A DNA stretch of 64,000 nucleotides, taken from NCBI RefSeq assembly GCF_001262075.1, contig NZ_CP012073.1, positions 2,839,001-2,903,000 on the forward strand. The letters run 5' to 3'. The position numbers and the translations under genes are program-made. Source of the stretch: Ottowia sp. oral taxon 894 (lineage in GTDB: Bacteria; Pseudomonadota; Gammaproteobacteria; Burkholderiales; Burkholderiaceae_C). The notes under the pieces were generated by a model that searched no databases, was not told the origin of the DNA, and saw nothing but the letters and a program-made list of their open reading frames with translations. Positions 55,035 to 64,000 of this stretch are shown piece after piece (position 1 is the stretch's first letter; every line of letters starts with the position of its first letter).

Positions 55035-55103
55035 TCAGGTCCGCAAGATATTCAGGCGTTTTTGGCTGGAAATCGCCTTTGAAAAAGCATTTACGGCTTG
55101 TGC

Positions 55104-56168
55104 TCAAAGCCGCTCAATGGCCCGCAGCAGCTCATCCACCTGCTGCGCCGTGGTGGCCCAGCTGGTGCAGTAGCGCACCACGTGGCGGCCGTCCAGCTCC
55201 TCCCAGTCGGCAAAGCCGAATTCGCGCACGAAATAGTCCGCCTGCCGGCGCTCAAGAATGGGAAATTGCTGGTTCGTGTTCGATTCGCCGTGAAAGGCCA
55301 CGCCCTTGGCCTCGAATGCCTGGCGGATGCGCCGCGCGTGCGCCAGAGCGCCGTGGCAAATGCGCGTGTAAAGGCCGCCGGTGAACAGCGTGTCGAACTG
55401 AAGGCCCAGCAGCCGCCCTTTGGCGAGCAGGGCGCCGCGCTGCTTCATCAGGGCGCGAAAGTGCGGCTTGAAGGCGTCGTTGCAAATCACCACGGCTTCG
55501 CCAAACAGCGCCCCGCATTTGGTGCCGCCAATGTAGAACACGTCGCACAGCCCGGCCAGGTCAGGCAGCGTGATGTCGCTGACCTGCGCGTGCAGCGCGT
55601 AGCCCAGCCGCGCGCCATCCACGAACAGCGCCAGCCCGTGCTCGCGGCAGGCCTGGGAGATGGCCTGCAATTCGGCCTTGGCATACACCGTGCCCAGCTC
55701 GCTGGGGTGCGAGATGTAGACCATGCCCGGCTGCACCAGGTGCTCTTGCGCCGGGTTTGTTTGGTAGTAGCGCGCGTATTCATGCACTTGCCGCGCGGTG
55801 AGCTTGCCGTCTGTGCTGCGCAGGGTCAGCACCTTGTGGCCGCCCGCTTCAATGGCGCCGGTTTCGTGCGTGGCCACGTGCCCGGTTTCGGCGGCGATCA
55901 CGCCCTGCCAGGGCCGCAGGATGCTGGCGATGACGGCGGCGTTGGTTTGTGTGCCGCCCACCAGAAAGTGCACATCGGCCCGCTCGTCGCGCACGGCGGC
56001 GCGGATTTTTTCGCGCGCGCTTTCGCTATACGGGTCCAGCCCGTAGCCTGCGGTTTGCTCCAGATTGGTGGCCGCCAGCCGTTCCATGATGGCCGGATGG
56101 CATCCGGCCAGGTAGTCATTCCCAAAAAACGCCACGGATTTCCTTGCAAAAAAGGGCGGATTATCCAT
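55104..56168 (-). CDS. Low-specificity L-threonine aldolase-type PLP enzyme
   Basis: This is a fold-type I PLP enzyme of the beta-eliminating lyase/threonine aldolase family, cleaving threonine-like beta-hydroxy amino acids to glycine and an aldehyde. The start is set at 56168 (MDNPPFFARK), with AAGAAGGG 5 nt upstream; the adjacent ATG at 56171 is equally in frame. Visible: FGNDYLAGCHPAIMERLAA, HFLVGGTQTNAAVIASIL, ETGHVATHETGAIE, VDGARLGYAL and the PLP lysine in YIGGTKCGALFGE at about residue 213. It is monocistronic by spacing, and a HEAT gene lies convergent to it. Confidence 0.9.
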   Translation of the reverse strand: MDNPPFFARKSVAFFGNDYLAGCHPAIMERLAATNLEQTAGYGLDPYSESAREKIRAAVRDERADVHFLVGGTQTNAAVIASILRPWQGVIAAETGHVATHETGAIEAGGHKVLTLRSTDGKLTARQVHEYARYYQTNPAQEHLVQPGMVYISHPSELGTVYAKAELQAISQACREHGLALFVDGARLGYALHAQVSDITLPDLAGLCDVFYIGGTKCGALFGEAVVICNDAFKPHFRALMKQRGALLAKGRLLGLQFDTLFTGGLYTRICHGALAHARRIRQAFEAKGVAFHGESNTNQQFPILERRQADYFVREFGFADWEELDGRHVVRYCTSWATTAQQVDELLRAIERL

Positions 56169-56357
56169 CATCGCCCTTCTTGCCAAATATCACATGGCGA
56201 TAAAAATTTGCCGTCAGATCGATGAATTTGGCTGGCTTGTAAAAGCGCAGGCAAAATTTAAATTGCCAATTTTAGAGCGATCGCTTTGACGGGCTGGCGG
56301 CTTGTATTTGGAATCGGGATTTATAAATTCAAAACCGAGCCAGGCTGCGCGCTAAAT

Positions 56358-57857
56358 TTATTCGTCCAAAAAATATATCACGCCGTCGACGACCGCTCCG
56401 CCCGCTTTTCCTTCGCTAGTAGGCGGAATGTAAAAAAAGCTATGTCGCTGCGTCCGTCCGTCGTCGTATCTGAGCGTGAGTTCACCGCTATCCAGCGTAT
56501 ATGAGCCCGTGCTACTGCTAGATCTTGTTCCGCCGCCGCCCACATTGCTCATGGCGGCGGAGGAGTAGGCCAAACTGCCGTCCCTGAAGCGGCCTTTGCC
56601 GTCGAAGTCATAGTACCCGCTCACGCCTCCGCCAACGACGTCCAAATCGCCCGAGGCGTTGTAAACGGACATGGAGCCAACGGCGGTGAATGAGTAGCTG
56701 CCCTTTGGCACTTCGTTCAAGATTTGAGCGTTAAAGAGATGGTATCCGCCGTCGCTCCACAAAAACGTGCAGTCCGCATTCTTGCAGCTATATGTGCTTT
56801 GCTTGCCGTCGTTGGCGGTTTGTACGATTTTTTTGCCGTCTTTTTTATACGTGCCGTCGATGCGCGTGCGCCAGTCGGGCTTTTCTAAACGGCTCGCGTA
56901 AGTGCCGTCGTCGCGCAGATAAAAGGATATGTCGGTATTGGTGTTTATGAAGAGCCACTTGCCCGCAAACACGCCCGTGCCTTTTTGGGTGGCTTTTGCG
57001 TCGCTATGCTTTACGCTAGGGTCTTTTGCGTTTGCTGCTTGATTTGCGCTTGAGCTTGATCTGGCTTGCACTGAGCCGCTTGAACTTGCCCCGCCTGCCC
57101 GTTTTTTGAAGGTGAATACGAGGTCATTGTCCGCCTGTCTGTATTCGAGCGTGTCGCCCTTTAATCTAAATTCGCCCGCATCTTTATCGAGCGCGTATCT
57201 GCCGCTGCCAAGGCTCTGATAGCCGCTGCTTCCCGTGCCCGTCTTGCACGAGCCGTCGGAATTTGCCGCTACCATGTTAATGGTTGCTTTGCCGCCCGCA
57301 ATCTGAAAAAACGAATCTTCAAAGCACTTTTGGCCCGCCGTTTTGAACGTCTGCCCCTGTGTCGTAACGGAGACGACGTCCCATCTGCCTTCAAGCTCAC
57401 CCCCGCTTTGCGGCTTGTCGCCATTCATATTGAATTGAGCCTGATTTGTCGCAACGCCCGTGGAGTTGGCCGCATCTTTTTTGAAGCCGAAAACTATAAA
57501 TTTTCCTCCGTCCAGGGGCTGCTTTAGCTTGAGTTCATCGCCATTTATCCAAAACTCACCCGCATCCGTGCCGTTTGCGATGAGAGCGTATCTGCCGCCG
57601 CCAAGGCTTTTATATTCGTAGCTTTGTTTGCCGCTTTTGCACGAGCCGCCGCTTGCATCGCTGAGCGTGAATCTTGCGACGTCGCCGTTGATTTCAAAAA
57701 ACGAATCCTCCAGGCATTTTTGCCCCGCCGTTTGCATGCTCTGCCCGTTCAATTCGGCTGAGATTATGCTCCATCGACTCTGTAGTTCGCTTGCGTATAA
57801 ATTTGGCCCGCAAATTCCGGCAAAAACGCATGCGGCAAAGATCTTGGATTTAATCAT
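56358..57857 (-). CDS. Secreted protein with two lipocalin-like repeats (unknown function)
   Basis: This is a 499-residue exported protein. The signal peptide (MIKSKIFAACVFAGICGPNL) is followed by two related domains at about 27-125 and 153-250. Each has a pattern like WSIISAELNGQSMQTAGQKC and LEDSFFEINGD, ending in a GGxYAL strand. A Ser/Ala-rich linker leads to a C-terminal beta-rich domain with SFYLRDDGTYASRLEKPDWR, repeated in the next gene. Leader and codon use (AAAGGAAATCC before ATG, TTT/AAA-rich codons, GCG/TTT for Ala/Phe) look unlike the host. The flanks contain TAAATTT-rich DNA reminiscent of Campylobacter. Transfer is inferred by inspection. It is paralogous to the gene at 57950. 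Confidence 0.75.
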   Translation of the reverse strand: MIKSKIFAACVFAGICGPNLYASELQSRWSIISAELNGQSMQTAGQKCLEDSFFEINGDVARFTLSDASGGSCKSGKQSYEYKSLGGGRYALIANGTDAGEFWINGDELKLKQPLDGGKFIVFGFKKDAANSTGVATNQAQFNMNGDKPQSGGELEGRWDVVSVTTQGQTFKTAGQKCFEDSFFQIAGGKATINMVAANSDGSCKTGTGSSGYQSLGSGRYALDKDAGEFRLKGDTLEYRQADNDLVFTFKKRAGGASSSGSVQARSSSSANQAANAKDPSVKHSDAKATQKGTGVFAGKWLFINTNTDISFYLRDDGTYASRLEKPDWRTRIDGTYKKDGKKIVQTANDGKQSTYSCKNADCTFLWSDGGYHLFNAQILNEVPKGSYSFTAVGSMSVYNASGDLDVVGGGVSGYYDFDGKGRFRDGSLAYSSAAMSNVGGGGTRSSSSTGSYTLDSGELTLRYDDGRTQRHSFFYIPPTSEGKAGGAVVDGVIYFLDE

Positions 57858-57949
57858 GGATTTCCTTTCGAGAGTATTTTGCGAAACCGCTGCACCATGC
57901 GGTTTCTGATTTGGTCTGCAAAGTCATAAAAGCTTTCATGACCGCGAGC

Positions 57950-59116
57950 CTAGCGATAAACTTCGCCGTCGATGATCGCCATGGCCTTCTTGTCTTTGCC
58001 GAGCGGCGGAGTGTAGAAAAAGCTGTGGCGCAGGGTCGTACCGTCGTCGTATTTGAGTGTGAGTTCGCCTTGATCGAGCGTGTATGAACCCTCGTCGCTG
58101 CGCGATTTTGAGCTGCCTCCGCCTATGCCGCCGCCCGCCGTGCCCGAGCTTGCCGTAGCGTATGACGATCCGCCCGAGCTAAAGCGCCCTTTGCCGTCGA
58201 AGCAGTAGTACCCGCTCACGCCTACGCTTACGGTATCGCTGCCGCCCGACCAGTCGTGCAGGGACGATGAGCTGGCCTTTCGAAACGAGAAACAGTCTTT
58301 TGGCATTTCGCTGGCGATTTTGGCTTGAAACATATAATATCCCGTGCCGATCGAGTTCCACAAAAAGGTGCAGTCGTCATTTTCGCAATGGTAGCTCGTG
58401 TCATAATCGTCCTTGCTGGTTATCGTTAGTATGCCGTCCTTGACCTTATACGTGCCGTCGATGCGCGTGCGCCAGTCGGGCTTTTCCAAACGGCTCGCGT
58501 AGGTGCCGTCGTCGCGCAGGTAAAAGGAATAATCCTCGCTCGTGTTTTGCAGCATATTGAATTTCGTTCCGCCGAATACTCCCGAGCCTTTTTTGTCCGC
58601 TCCCGCGTCGCTATGCCTTACGCCAGGGTCTTTTGCGGGATTGCTTGAGCTTGATTTGGTTTGCACCGAATTTGCGCCAGACCCTGCCTGTGCCGCACTT
58701 TTTTTAAAGACGAATACAACCTCTTGCCCGGCGACGGCCTGCTTGTATTCGAGCGTGCCTCCCTTTAGCCAAAACTCGCCCAGCCCTTTGGTGCTCAGCG
58801 CGTATTTTCCGCCGCCTAGGCTTTTGTGGCCGCTTTTACCTGCGCTGCGGTTGCACGAGCCGTCGGGATTTGAACCCACGATTCCGACCGTCGCTTCATC
58901 GCCCGAAATTTCAAAAAACGAATCGCCAAAGCACTTTTGTCCCGCGACTTGAAAGTTCTGCCCCTGCGCTTTTAGCGAAACCAGCTCCCATCTGCCCTCC
59001 AGTTCGCTCGCACTTGAGCTTGGCCCGCCAAACCCGATATAAACGCATGCGGCAAAAACGATGCAAACGCATGCGGCAAAAACTTTGGATTTGGCCTTGT
59101 TTGCGAAACCTGCCAT
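57950..59116 (-). CDS. Secreted protein with one lipocalin-like repeat, paralogue of the downstream gene
   Basis: This is a 388-residue exported protein (MAGFANKAKSKVFAACVCIV signal region). It has a single N-terminal domain WELVSLKAQGQNFQVAGQKC and GDSFFEISGDEATVGI. The linker is Ser-rich, and the C-terminal domain shares SFYLRDDGTYASRLEKPDWR TRIDGTYK with the other paralogue. It ends LRHSFFYTPPLGKDKKAMAI. It lies upstream of, and in tandem with, the 499-residue gene with a 92-bp gap. The two differ by one N-terminal domain, implying duplication and domain gain or loss. Function is unknown. Confidence 0.75.
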   Translation of the reverse strand: MAGFANKAKSKVFAACVCIVFAACVYIGFGGPSSSASELEGRWELVSLKAQGQNFQVAGQKCFGDSFFEISGDEATVGIVGSNPDGSCNRSAGKSGHKSLGGGKYALSTKGLGEFWLKGGTLEYKQAVAGQEVVFVFKKSAAQAGSGANSVQTKSSSSNPAKDPGVRHSDAGADKKGSGVFGGTKFNMLQNTSEDYSFYLRDDGTYASRLEKPDWRTRIDGTYKVKDGILTITSKDDYDTSYHCENDDCTFLWNSIGTGYYMFQAKIASEMPKDCFSFRKASSSSLHDWSGGSDTVSVGVSGYYCFDGKGRFSSGGSSYATASSGTAGGGIGGGSSKSRSDEGSYTLDQGELTLKYDDGTTLRHSFFYTPPLGKDKKAMAIIDGEVYR

Positions 59117-59392
59117 AAATTTCCTTTCAAATGAATTTCGGCTCGATCCTGATAGGCAATTTTAACGTTTGCGGGTAAATTCAATTAATTTGCGATTAAA
59201 TTTGGATGTCCTTAAACATTGCATTTGAATTTAATCCGCCAACCCATTTTTGCGCATTTTGCGGTGAGAGCGCCAAAATCCTTGTCATCTTCGTTCGCGT
59301 TAAACCGAGATAAATTCGGCGCCGGGCGCAGCGCCTCCTCTATGCTCATCACGGGCGCAAGGCCTCCTAGGCGTTTCTATTTATCTTACGCT

Positions 59393-59465
59393 CACTGTAT
59401 CGCTGCCGCCCGGCCGGCCGTGCAGAGACAACGGGCTGGCCTTGCGAAACGAGCGGCAGGGCGCG
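59393..59465 (-). pseudogene. Remnant of a third paralogue of the lipocalin-like genes
   Basis: The reverse strand encodes SFRKASPLSLHGRPGGSDTV SVR. It aligns with SFRKASSSSLHDWSGGSDTV SVG of the gene at 57950 (DNA 58223-58300). Only this piece of the C-terminal domain remains, and no other paralogous sequence was recognised between 59117 and 59392. Confidence 0.7.
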
Positions 59466-59541
59466 GCTTCAGGAGCGGCAAGAAGCAAGGCAAGAGCTGG
59501 CGGGAGGGCAGGGCGCCTGCCGCCCCGGGCTGGCGGCAAGG

Positions 59542-60192
59542 TCAATACACCACGGGCAGCGGGTCCAGCGAGCGCCAGATGTACCAGGTGGCCACGCTGC
59601 GCCAGGGCTGCCAGGCCTGGGCGAGTTCGCGGATGTCCAGGCGGCTGACGGGTTCGCCGCCGAAGTAATTGCGGCTGACGCCCTTGATCAGGCCCACGTC
59701 GTCCAGCGGCAGCACGTCGGGGCGCATCATGTGGAAGATGAGAAACATCTCCGCCGTCCAGCGGCCAATGCCGCGAATGGCGACCAGCTCGCTGATGATG
59801 GCTTCGTCGGTCATGGCGCGCCACTGGGCGGGGGCGATGCGGCCATCGTCAAAGTGGCGGGCCAGATCGCGCAGGTATTCCACCTTGCGGGCCGACAGGC
59901 CGGCGGCGCGCATCTCATGCACGCCCAGTTGCAGCACGCCTTGCGGGGTGAAGGCGGCCAGCAGCGCGGCGAAGCGGTCCCACACCGACTGCGCGGCTTT
60001 CACCGAGATTTGCTGGCCGACGATGGAGCGCGCCAGCGTGACGAAGGCGTTGCCGCGCGATTCCAGGCAGGCGTCGCCGTACTGCGGAATGAGGCGGCGC
60101 ATGACGCGGTCTTTTTTGCTCAGGTGCGCGCAGGCTTCGCTCCACCAGGGCGGGGTGGCGATGGCGGTGCTGTCAGGGGCGGCGTCTGGCAT
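59542..60192 (-). CDS. DNA-3-methyladenine glycosylase II-type HhH-GPD glycosylase
   Basis: This is an alkylation-repair glycosylase removing 3-methyladenine and related bases. The start at 60192 (MPDAAPDSTAIATPPWWSEA) gives 216 residues; a longer frame is probably untranslated. The helix-hairpin-helix motif VAIRGIGRWTAEMFLIF and the catalytic Asp in LPLDDVGLIKGV mark the HhH-GPD superfamily. SIVGQQISVKAAQSVWDRF is also conserved. It is shorter than E. coli AlkA, lacking the N-terminal domain, like MagIII/Mpg-type and many betaproteobacterial homologues. Confidence 0.88.
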   Translation of the reverse strand: MPDAAPDSTAIATPPWWSEACAHLSKKDRVMRRLIPQYGDACLESRGNAFVTLARSIVGQQISVKAAQSVWDRFAALLAAFTPQGVLQLGVHEMRAAGLSARKVEYLRDLARHFDDGRIAPAQWRAMTDEAIISELVAIRGIGRWTAEMFLIFHMMRPDVLPLDDVGLIKGVSRNYFGGEPVSRLDIRELAQAWQPWRSVATWYIWRSLDPLPVVY

Positions 60193-60292
60193 GGGCGAGA
60201 ACAAGAGGCGGGAGAAGGAGATGGCGGCCAGGCGCGCGGCGCTGGCGTGGCGGGCAGGGCAGGGCAGGCAAAGGCGGAAAGGTGCTGCCATT

Positions 60293-60368
60293 TCGCTCCG
60301 TATTCGATAGCATGACCTCCTACGGAAACCTGCGCTGAAGGGGGTTTTGTGGGCCTGAATTTGCTCCT
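60293..60368 (+). repeat. Dispersed intergenic repeat, copy 10
   Basis: TTTCGCTCCG, GATAGCATGACCTCCTACGG, AACCTGCGC and the end TTTGCTCCTTC are present; this copy is somewhat divergent. It sits between the reverse genes cysS and alkA-like. Confidence 0.75.
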
Positions 60369-60438
60369 TCTTTTGATGATCGAAGAGACTTGCCAGCCAG
60401 CTGGGGCCAAGCTTCGCGCTGGTTTTCGGAACAGCCTC

Positions 60439-61821
60439 TCAGGCCGCTTCCCAGGTGGTGCCTTGCGGGCCGTCCTTGAGCGCGATGCCGGCGGCCAGCA
60501 GTTCGGCGCGGATGCGGTCGGCTTCGGCAAAGTTCTTGGCCTTCTTGGCGGCGGCGCGGGCCTCGATGCGCGCCTGAATGGCCGCTTCATCCAGCGCGCT
60601 GCCCGCTTGCAAAAAGGCTTGCGGATCGCCTTGCAGCAGGCCCAGCAGGCCGCCCAGGGCCTTGAGCAGGCCCGCGTCTTGCGCGCTGCGGCTGCGGTTG
60701 GCTTCGCTGGCCAGGTCAAACAGAGCGGCCACGGCCTCGGGCGTGCCGAAGTCCTCATCCATCGCGGCCTTGAAGCGCGCTGCTTGCGGGTGCGCCCAGT
60801 CAATGGCTTGCGGCGCCATGGAAGCGGGCGGCACGGCCTGCAAGGTGGTGTAAAGGCGCTTCAAGGCGCCGCGCGCGTCTTGCAGGTGCGCGTCGCTGTA
60901 ATTGAGCGGGCTGCGGTAGTGGGTGCGGACGATGAAAAAGCGCAGGGTTTCGGCGTCGAACTGCTCCAGCACGTCGCGGATGGTGAAAAAGTTGCCCAGC
61001 GACTTGGACATCTTCTCGTTGTCCACATTGACAAAGCCGTTGTGCATCCACAGCCGCGCCATGGGCTTGCCGTGCGCGCCTTCGCTTTGGGCGATTTCGT
61101 TTTCGTGGTGGGGAAATTGCAGGTCGGCGCCGCCGCCGTGAATGTCAAAACTCTCGCCCAGCAGCGCGCAGCTCATGGCCGAGCACTCGATGTGCCAGCC
61201 GGGGCGGCCCGGGCCGTAGGGGCTGGGCCATTGGGCGTCTTCGGGTTCGGCGGGCTTGGCGGCCTTCCACAGCACAAAGTCCAGCGGATCGTGCTTGCCC
61301 GCGTCCACGTCCACGCGGCTGCCGGCCTGCAATTCGTCCAGCGACTTACCCGAGAGCTTGCCGTAGCCCGGAAACTTGCGCACGGCGTAATTCACATCGC
61401 CATCGCCTGCCGGATAGGCCAGCCCCTTGTCTTGCAGCCGGTCAATGAGCGAGAGCATTTGCGGCACGTAATCCGTGGCGCGCGGCTCGTGCGTGGGCGC
61501 CAGCGCGCCCAGCGCGGCAAAGTCGCGGTGCATCTCGCCAATCATGCGGGCGGTGAGCTGGCCGATGGACTCGCCCCTTTCCGTGGCGCGGCGGATGATC
61601 TTGTCGTCAATATCCGTGATGTTGCGCACGAAAGTCACGCGGTAGCCGCTGGCCTGAAGCCAGCGCCGCACCACGTCAAACGCCACCACCGAGCGCGCGT
61701 GGCCAATGTGGCACAGGTCATAAACCGTCATGCCGCACACATACATGCGCACGTGGCCGGGTTCGATGGGGGAAAAATCCTGCAACGCGCGGGTCAGCGT
61801 GTCGTAAATGCGCAAGGTCAT
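60439..61821 (-). CDS. cysS: Cysteinyl-tRNA synthetase
   Basis: CysS charges tRNA-Cys. The 460-residue protein has the HIGH motif in [20 protein letters not shown] (HIGH at 38-41) and zinc-binding Cys29. Zinc-site residues are continued by [15 protein letters not shown] and [20 protein letters not shown]. The KMSKS motif is at about 266-270 ([13 protein letters not shown]). The C-terminal anticodon-binding helices end with TTWEAA. It is transcribed divergently from the TPR/cyclophilin genes. Confidence 0.97.
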   Translation of the reverse strand: MTLRIYDTLTRALQDFSPIEPGHVRMYVCGMTVYDLCHIGHARSVVAFDVVRRWLQASGYRVTFVRNITDIDDKIIRRATERGESIGQLTARMIGEMHRDFAALGALAPTHEPRATDYVPQMLSLIDRLQDKGLAYPAGDGDVNYAVRKFPGYGKLSGKSLDELQAGSRVDVDAGKHDPLDFVLWKAAKPAEPEDAQWPSPYGPGRPGWHIECSAMSCALLGESFDIHGGGADLQFPHHENEIAQSEGAHGKPMARLWMHNGFVNVDNEKMSKSLGNFFTIRDVLEQFDAETLRFFIVRTHYRSPLNYSDAHLQDARGALKRLYTTLQAVPPASMAPQAIDWAHPQAARFKAAMDEDFGTPEAVAALFDLASEANRSRSAQDAGLLKALGGLLGLLQGDPQAFLQAGSALDEAAIQARIEARAAAKKAKNFAEADRIRAELLAAGIALKDGPQGTTWEAA

Positions 61822-61991
61822 GGCAAGGGCGTGGGAGAAGTGGGCTTTTGTGGCGGGCGCGGGGGCCGCAGGCCGCGAAGGCCGCTCAGAGGGCCGCCCG
61901 TGAGGCCGCCCGGGGGAGCAGGCGCTGCAAGGGCGCTGAATAAAATGCCGCGAATTTTAGAAGGCTGCCTCTCGTAGCCTTTTGTCTTTTC

Positions 61992-62570
61992 ATGCGCCTG
62001 ATGCCTTCACTCTCTTTCCCCCCGCGCTTTTTCCATCGCCCGCGCCGCGCGGCCATTGCCCTGATGGCGCTGGCTGCGCTGGCAGGCGGCGCAGCCCATG
62101 CCCGGCAAGCGGCCCAGGCCGAGCCGCTGCCCGCCCAAGTCACCCGCCTGGCGCAGCAAGGCCGCACCGATGAAGCCCTGGCCAAAGCGCGCGAATACCT
62201 GGAGCGCGAACCGCAAGATGTGCAGATGCGCTTCATTCAGAGCAACCTGCTGGCGCAAAGCGGCCGCACTGACGAAGCCGAAGCCGCGCTGGTGCAGCTT
62301 ACGCGCGACTACCCCGAACTGGCCGAGCCATACAACAACCTGGCCGTGCTCCACGCCGCCAACGGCCATCTGGAAAAAGCCCGTGAAGCGCTGGAAACCG
62401 CCCTGCGCCTGGACCCCGGCTACGCCACCGCGCGCGAAAACCTGGGCGACGTTTACCTGCGCCTGGCCGCCAGCGCCTACGAGCAAGCCGCCGCCCGCCC
62501 CGAATCGGCAGGCGAAGCACGCCAGCGCCTGACGGACAAGGCCGCCGCCATCGGCAAACTGCTGCGCTGA
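61992..62570 (+). CDS. Exported TPR-repeat protein
   Basis: This is a 192-residue protein. A basic N-terminus and hydrophobic stretch (AAIALMALAALAGGAAHA) form a signal peptide. Three TPR units follow: AQVTRLAQQGRTDEALAKAR, SNLLAQSGRTDEAEAALVQL, and YNNLAVLHAANGHLEKAREA LETALRLDPGYA. It is probably periplasmic or outer-membrane associated as an adaptor. The order cysS (divergent) - TPR - two cyclophilins is common in Comamonadaceae, as I recall. It lies 66 bp before the periplasmic cyclophilin gene. Confidence 0.88.
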   Translation: MRLMPSLSFPPRFFHRPRRAAIALMALAALAGGAAHARQAAQAEPLPAQVTRLAQQGRTDEALAKAREYLEREPQDVQMRFIQSNLLAQSGRTDEAEAALVQLTRDYPELAEPYNNLAVLHAANGHLEKAREALETALRLDPGYATARENLGDVYLRLAASAYEQAAARPESAGEARQRLTDKAAAIGKLLR

Positions 62571-62636
62571 AGCGGCGGCGCGGCTTTCTTTCGCTTTTTT
62601 CCCCGCCCCTTTTTTCCATTTCACAAGGAGAGACCC

Positions 62637-63338
62637 ATGAGCTTCATGCGCCTGACCCGCCGCCGCCTGGGCGGCTGCCTGGCCAGCCTGGCCGGCGCCG
62701 CCGCGCTGGCTGCCGCGCTCGCGCTGCCCGCCCACGCGGCCGATGCCGCCCCGCGCGTGCAATTCGTCACCAGCGAAGGCAACTTCGTCATCGAGCTATA
62801 CCCCGACAAAGCCCCCAAAACCGTTGAAAACTTTCTGCAATACGTGAACGACAAGTTCTACGACGGCACCGTCTTTCACCGCGTCATCAAAGGCTTCATG
62901 GTGCAAGGCGGCGGCTTCGACAAGGACTACCGGCAAAAACCCACCCGCCCCTCCGTCAAGCACGAAGGGCGCGAATCCACCGCCAAGGGCCTGCACAACA
63001 CCGTCGGCATGGTGGCCATGGCCCGCACGGGTGACCCGCACTCGGCCACCGCGCAGTTTTTCATCAACACCGCCGACAACACGCGGCTGGACCCCGTCGT
63101 CATTCCTGAAGGCGATCCTGTCAAGGAAATCACCATCCACGGCAAAACCTACACCAACATCCCGCGCCAGCAGCTCACGCACAACCTCAACCTGTTCGGC
63201 TACACCGTCTTCGGCAAAGTCATCGAAGGCATGGACACCGTCGAAAAAATCCACAACGCCCCCACCGGCGCAGGCGGCCCCTTCCCCACGGACGTGCCGC
63301 AAAAGCAAATCGTCATCGAATCAGCCCGCGTGATGTAA
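62637..63338 (+). CDS. ppiA: Periplasmic peptidyl-prolyl cis-trans isomerase (cyclophilin)
   Basis: This is a cyclophilin with a signal peptide (residues 1-35, ending LPAHAADA), so it acts in the periplasm on exported proteins. The 233-residue protein has [15 protein letters not shown] first strand, [36 protein letters not shown] and [21 protein letters not shown] 62637 follows AAGGAGAGACCC. An extra loop at about 140-180 ([20 protein letters not shown]) is longer than in PpiB. It is followed 22 bp later by the cytoplasmic paralogue. Confidence 0.93.
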   Translation: MSFMRLTRRRLGGCLASLAGAAALAAALALPAHAADAAPRVQFVTSEGNFVIELYPDKAPKTVENFLQYVNDKFYDGTVFHRVIKGFMVQGGGFDKDYRQKPTRPSVKHEGRESTAKGLHNTVGMVAMARTGDPHSATAQFFINTADNTRLDPVVIPEGDPVKEITIHGKTYTNIPRQQLTHNLNLFGYTVFGKVIEGMDTVEKIHNAPTGAGGPFPTDVPQKQIVIESARVM

Positions 63339-63360
63339 AGCAACCCCAAGGAGAAACCCC

Positions 63361-63867
63361 ATGAGCAACCCCAAAGTCGAACTGCACATCAAAGACCACG
63401 GCGTCATCACCCTCGAGCTGGACGCCGCCAGCGCGCCGCAAACCGTCGCCAACTTTCTCGAATACGTGAAAAAAGGCCATTACGACAACACCATCTTCCA
63501 CCGCGTGATAGACGGCTTCATGATCCAGGGCGGCGGCTTCGAGCCTGGCATGAAACAAAAGCCCACCGCCGCCCCCATCCAGAACGAAGCGGCCAACGGC
63601 CTGAAAAACAACGCCTACACCATCGCCATGGCCCGCACGGGCGACCCGCACTCGGCCACCGCGCAGTTCTTCATCAACGTGGCCGACAACGGCTTTCTCA
63701 ACCACACCGCCCCCACGCCGCAAGGCTGGGGCTACGCCGTCTTTGGCAAAGTCATCTCCGGCCAAAACGTGGTGGACGCCATCAAGGCCGTGCCCACCGG
63801 CAGCAAAGGCTTTCACGAAAACGTGCCCCGCGCCGATGTGGTCATTGAAAAAGCCGTGGCGCTCTGA
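63361..63867 (+). CDS. ppiB: Cytoplasmic peptidyl-prolyl cis-trans isomerase B (cyclophilin)
   Basis: This is a 168-residue cyclophilin without signal peptide. ATG 63361 follows AAGGAGAAACCCC. Conserved blocks: [58 protein letters not shown], and [20 protein letters not shown]. It is a clear paralogue of the preceding gene and lacks the longer loop. It ends the operon, 28 bp before a strong terminator. Confidence 0.96.
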   Translation: MSNPKVELHIKDHGVITLELDAASAPQTVANFLEYVKKGHYDNTIFHRVIDGFMIQGGGFEPGMKQKPTAAPIQNEAANGLKNNAYTIAMARTGDPHSATAQFFINVADNGFLNHTAPTPQGWGYAVFGKVISGQNVVDAIKAVPTGSKGFHENVPRADVVIEKAVAL

Positions 63868-63894
63868 AGCAGGCTCCTGCCCGCCGCTCCACGC

Positions 63895-63924
63895 AAAAAA
63901 GCCGGCTTCGCAGCCGGCTTTTTT
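63895..63924. terminator. Bidirectional Rho-independent terminator after ppiB
   Basis: Six A, a 7-bp stem GCCGGCT / AGCCGGC with a TCGC loop, and six T. The A- and T-runs on both sides suit termination from either strand, between ppiB and the reverse gene at the window edge. Confidence 0.92.
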
Positions 63925-63937
63925 ATGCCCATCCGTT

Positions 63938-64000
63938 TTATGCGCGCCTTGCCGGATGCTGAATGGGTTGCACCGCAAGGCGCAGGCCCATCGTCTTGAG
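63938..64000 (-). CDS. C-terminal end of a reverse-strand gene cut by the window edge
   Basis: The reverse strand is open from the window edge to a TAA at 63938 and encodes LKTMGLRLAVQPIQHPARRA. It is convergent with ppiB across the bidirectional terminator, which supports a real gene end. Too little is visible to name it. Confidence 0.35.
   Translation of the reverse strand, partial: LKTMGLRLAVQPIQHPARRA

Overview
The window reads as a chromosomal segment of a high-GC betaproteobacterium, most likely Burkholderiales/Comamonadaceae. The evidence is the lepA-lepB-DUF4845-rnc-era run, the mpl, accBC, ruvC, prfC, dnaE and cysS genes with family-typical sequences, and a dispersed intergenic repeat with GCTCCTG ends of a kind I associate with Comamonadaceae. 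The genus is not provable from this window. No rRNA, tRNA or CRISPR array was seen.

Layout. 1-14.7 kb is housekeeping and accessory metabolism: purM (partial), mpl, the accB-accC operon (reverse), a conserved hypothetical, a three-gene iron-chelate ABC importer, a reverse trio (FAD oxidoreductase, lysophospholipid acyltransferase, glycosyltransferase) resembling part of a pigment/aryl-polyene locus, mltB, a nitroreductase, pncA and ruvC.

14.1-35.2 kb is an accessory island bounded by an inverted duplication: the left arm carries intact ruvC, and the right arm carries the same segment reversed with about 350 bp of ruvC deleted. Inside are (a) a full-length LysM-containing polymorphic toxin with its immunity gene, (b) three orphan C-terminal toxin/immunity modules copied from the same scaffold, including a TNT-type NAD-glycohydrolase domain with an Imm63-like partner, (c) comEC, (d) small membrane proteins and a frameshifted Spy/CpxP-like gene, and (e) a graveyard of Rhs C-terminal tips interleaved with AT-rich candidate immunity genes (ankyrin, membrane, zinc-ribbon and ACP-like proteins). 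IS5-type transposase remnants lie inside the island and just beyond its right side.

35.2-45.1 kb holds a lipoate-protein ligase, a TonB-dependent siderophore receptor, prfC, and a tightly overlapping glycolipid-modification cassette (fused acyltransferase/GT-C-like protein, small EamA/ArnE-like flippase, GtrB-like glycosyltransferase). 45.2-54.3 kb is lepA-lepB-DUF4845-rnc-era and dnaE. 54.4-59.5 kb is accessory: a HEAT-repeat gene behind a good Fur-box match, a threonine aldolase, and two tandem secreted lipocalin-like paralogues with a third remnant, whose composition and leader signals look foreign (Campylobacter-like by inspection). 59.5-64 kb is an AlkA-like glycosylase, cysS, a TPR protein and two cyclophilins ending at a strong terminator.

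A roughly 75-bp intergenic repeat occurs about ten times in both orientations, and one copy supplies the stop codon of mpl. The most unusual feature is the toxin-module reservoir enclosed between ruvC-bearing inverted arms, an arrangement that could permit inversion and recombinational swapping of toxin tips.
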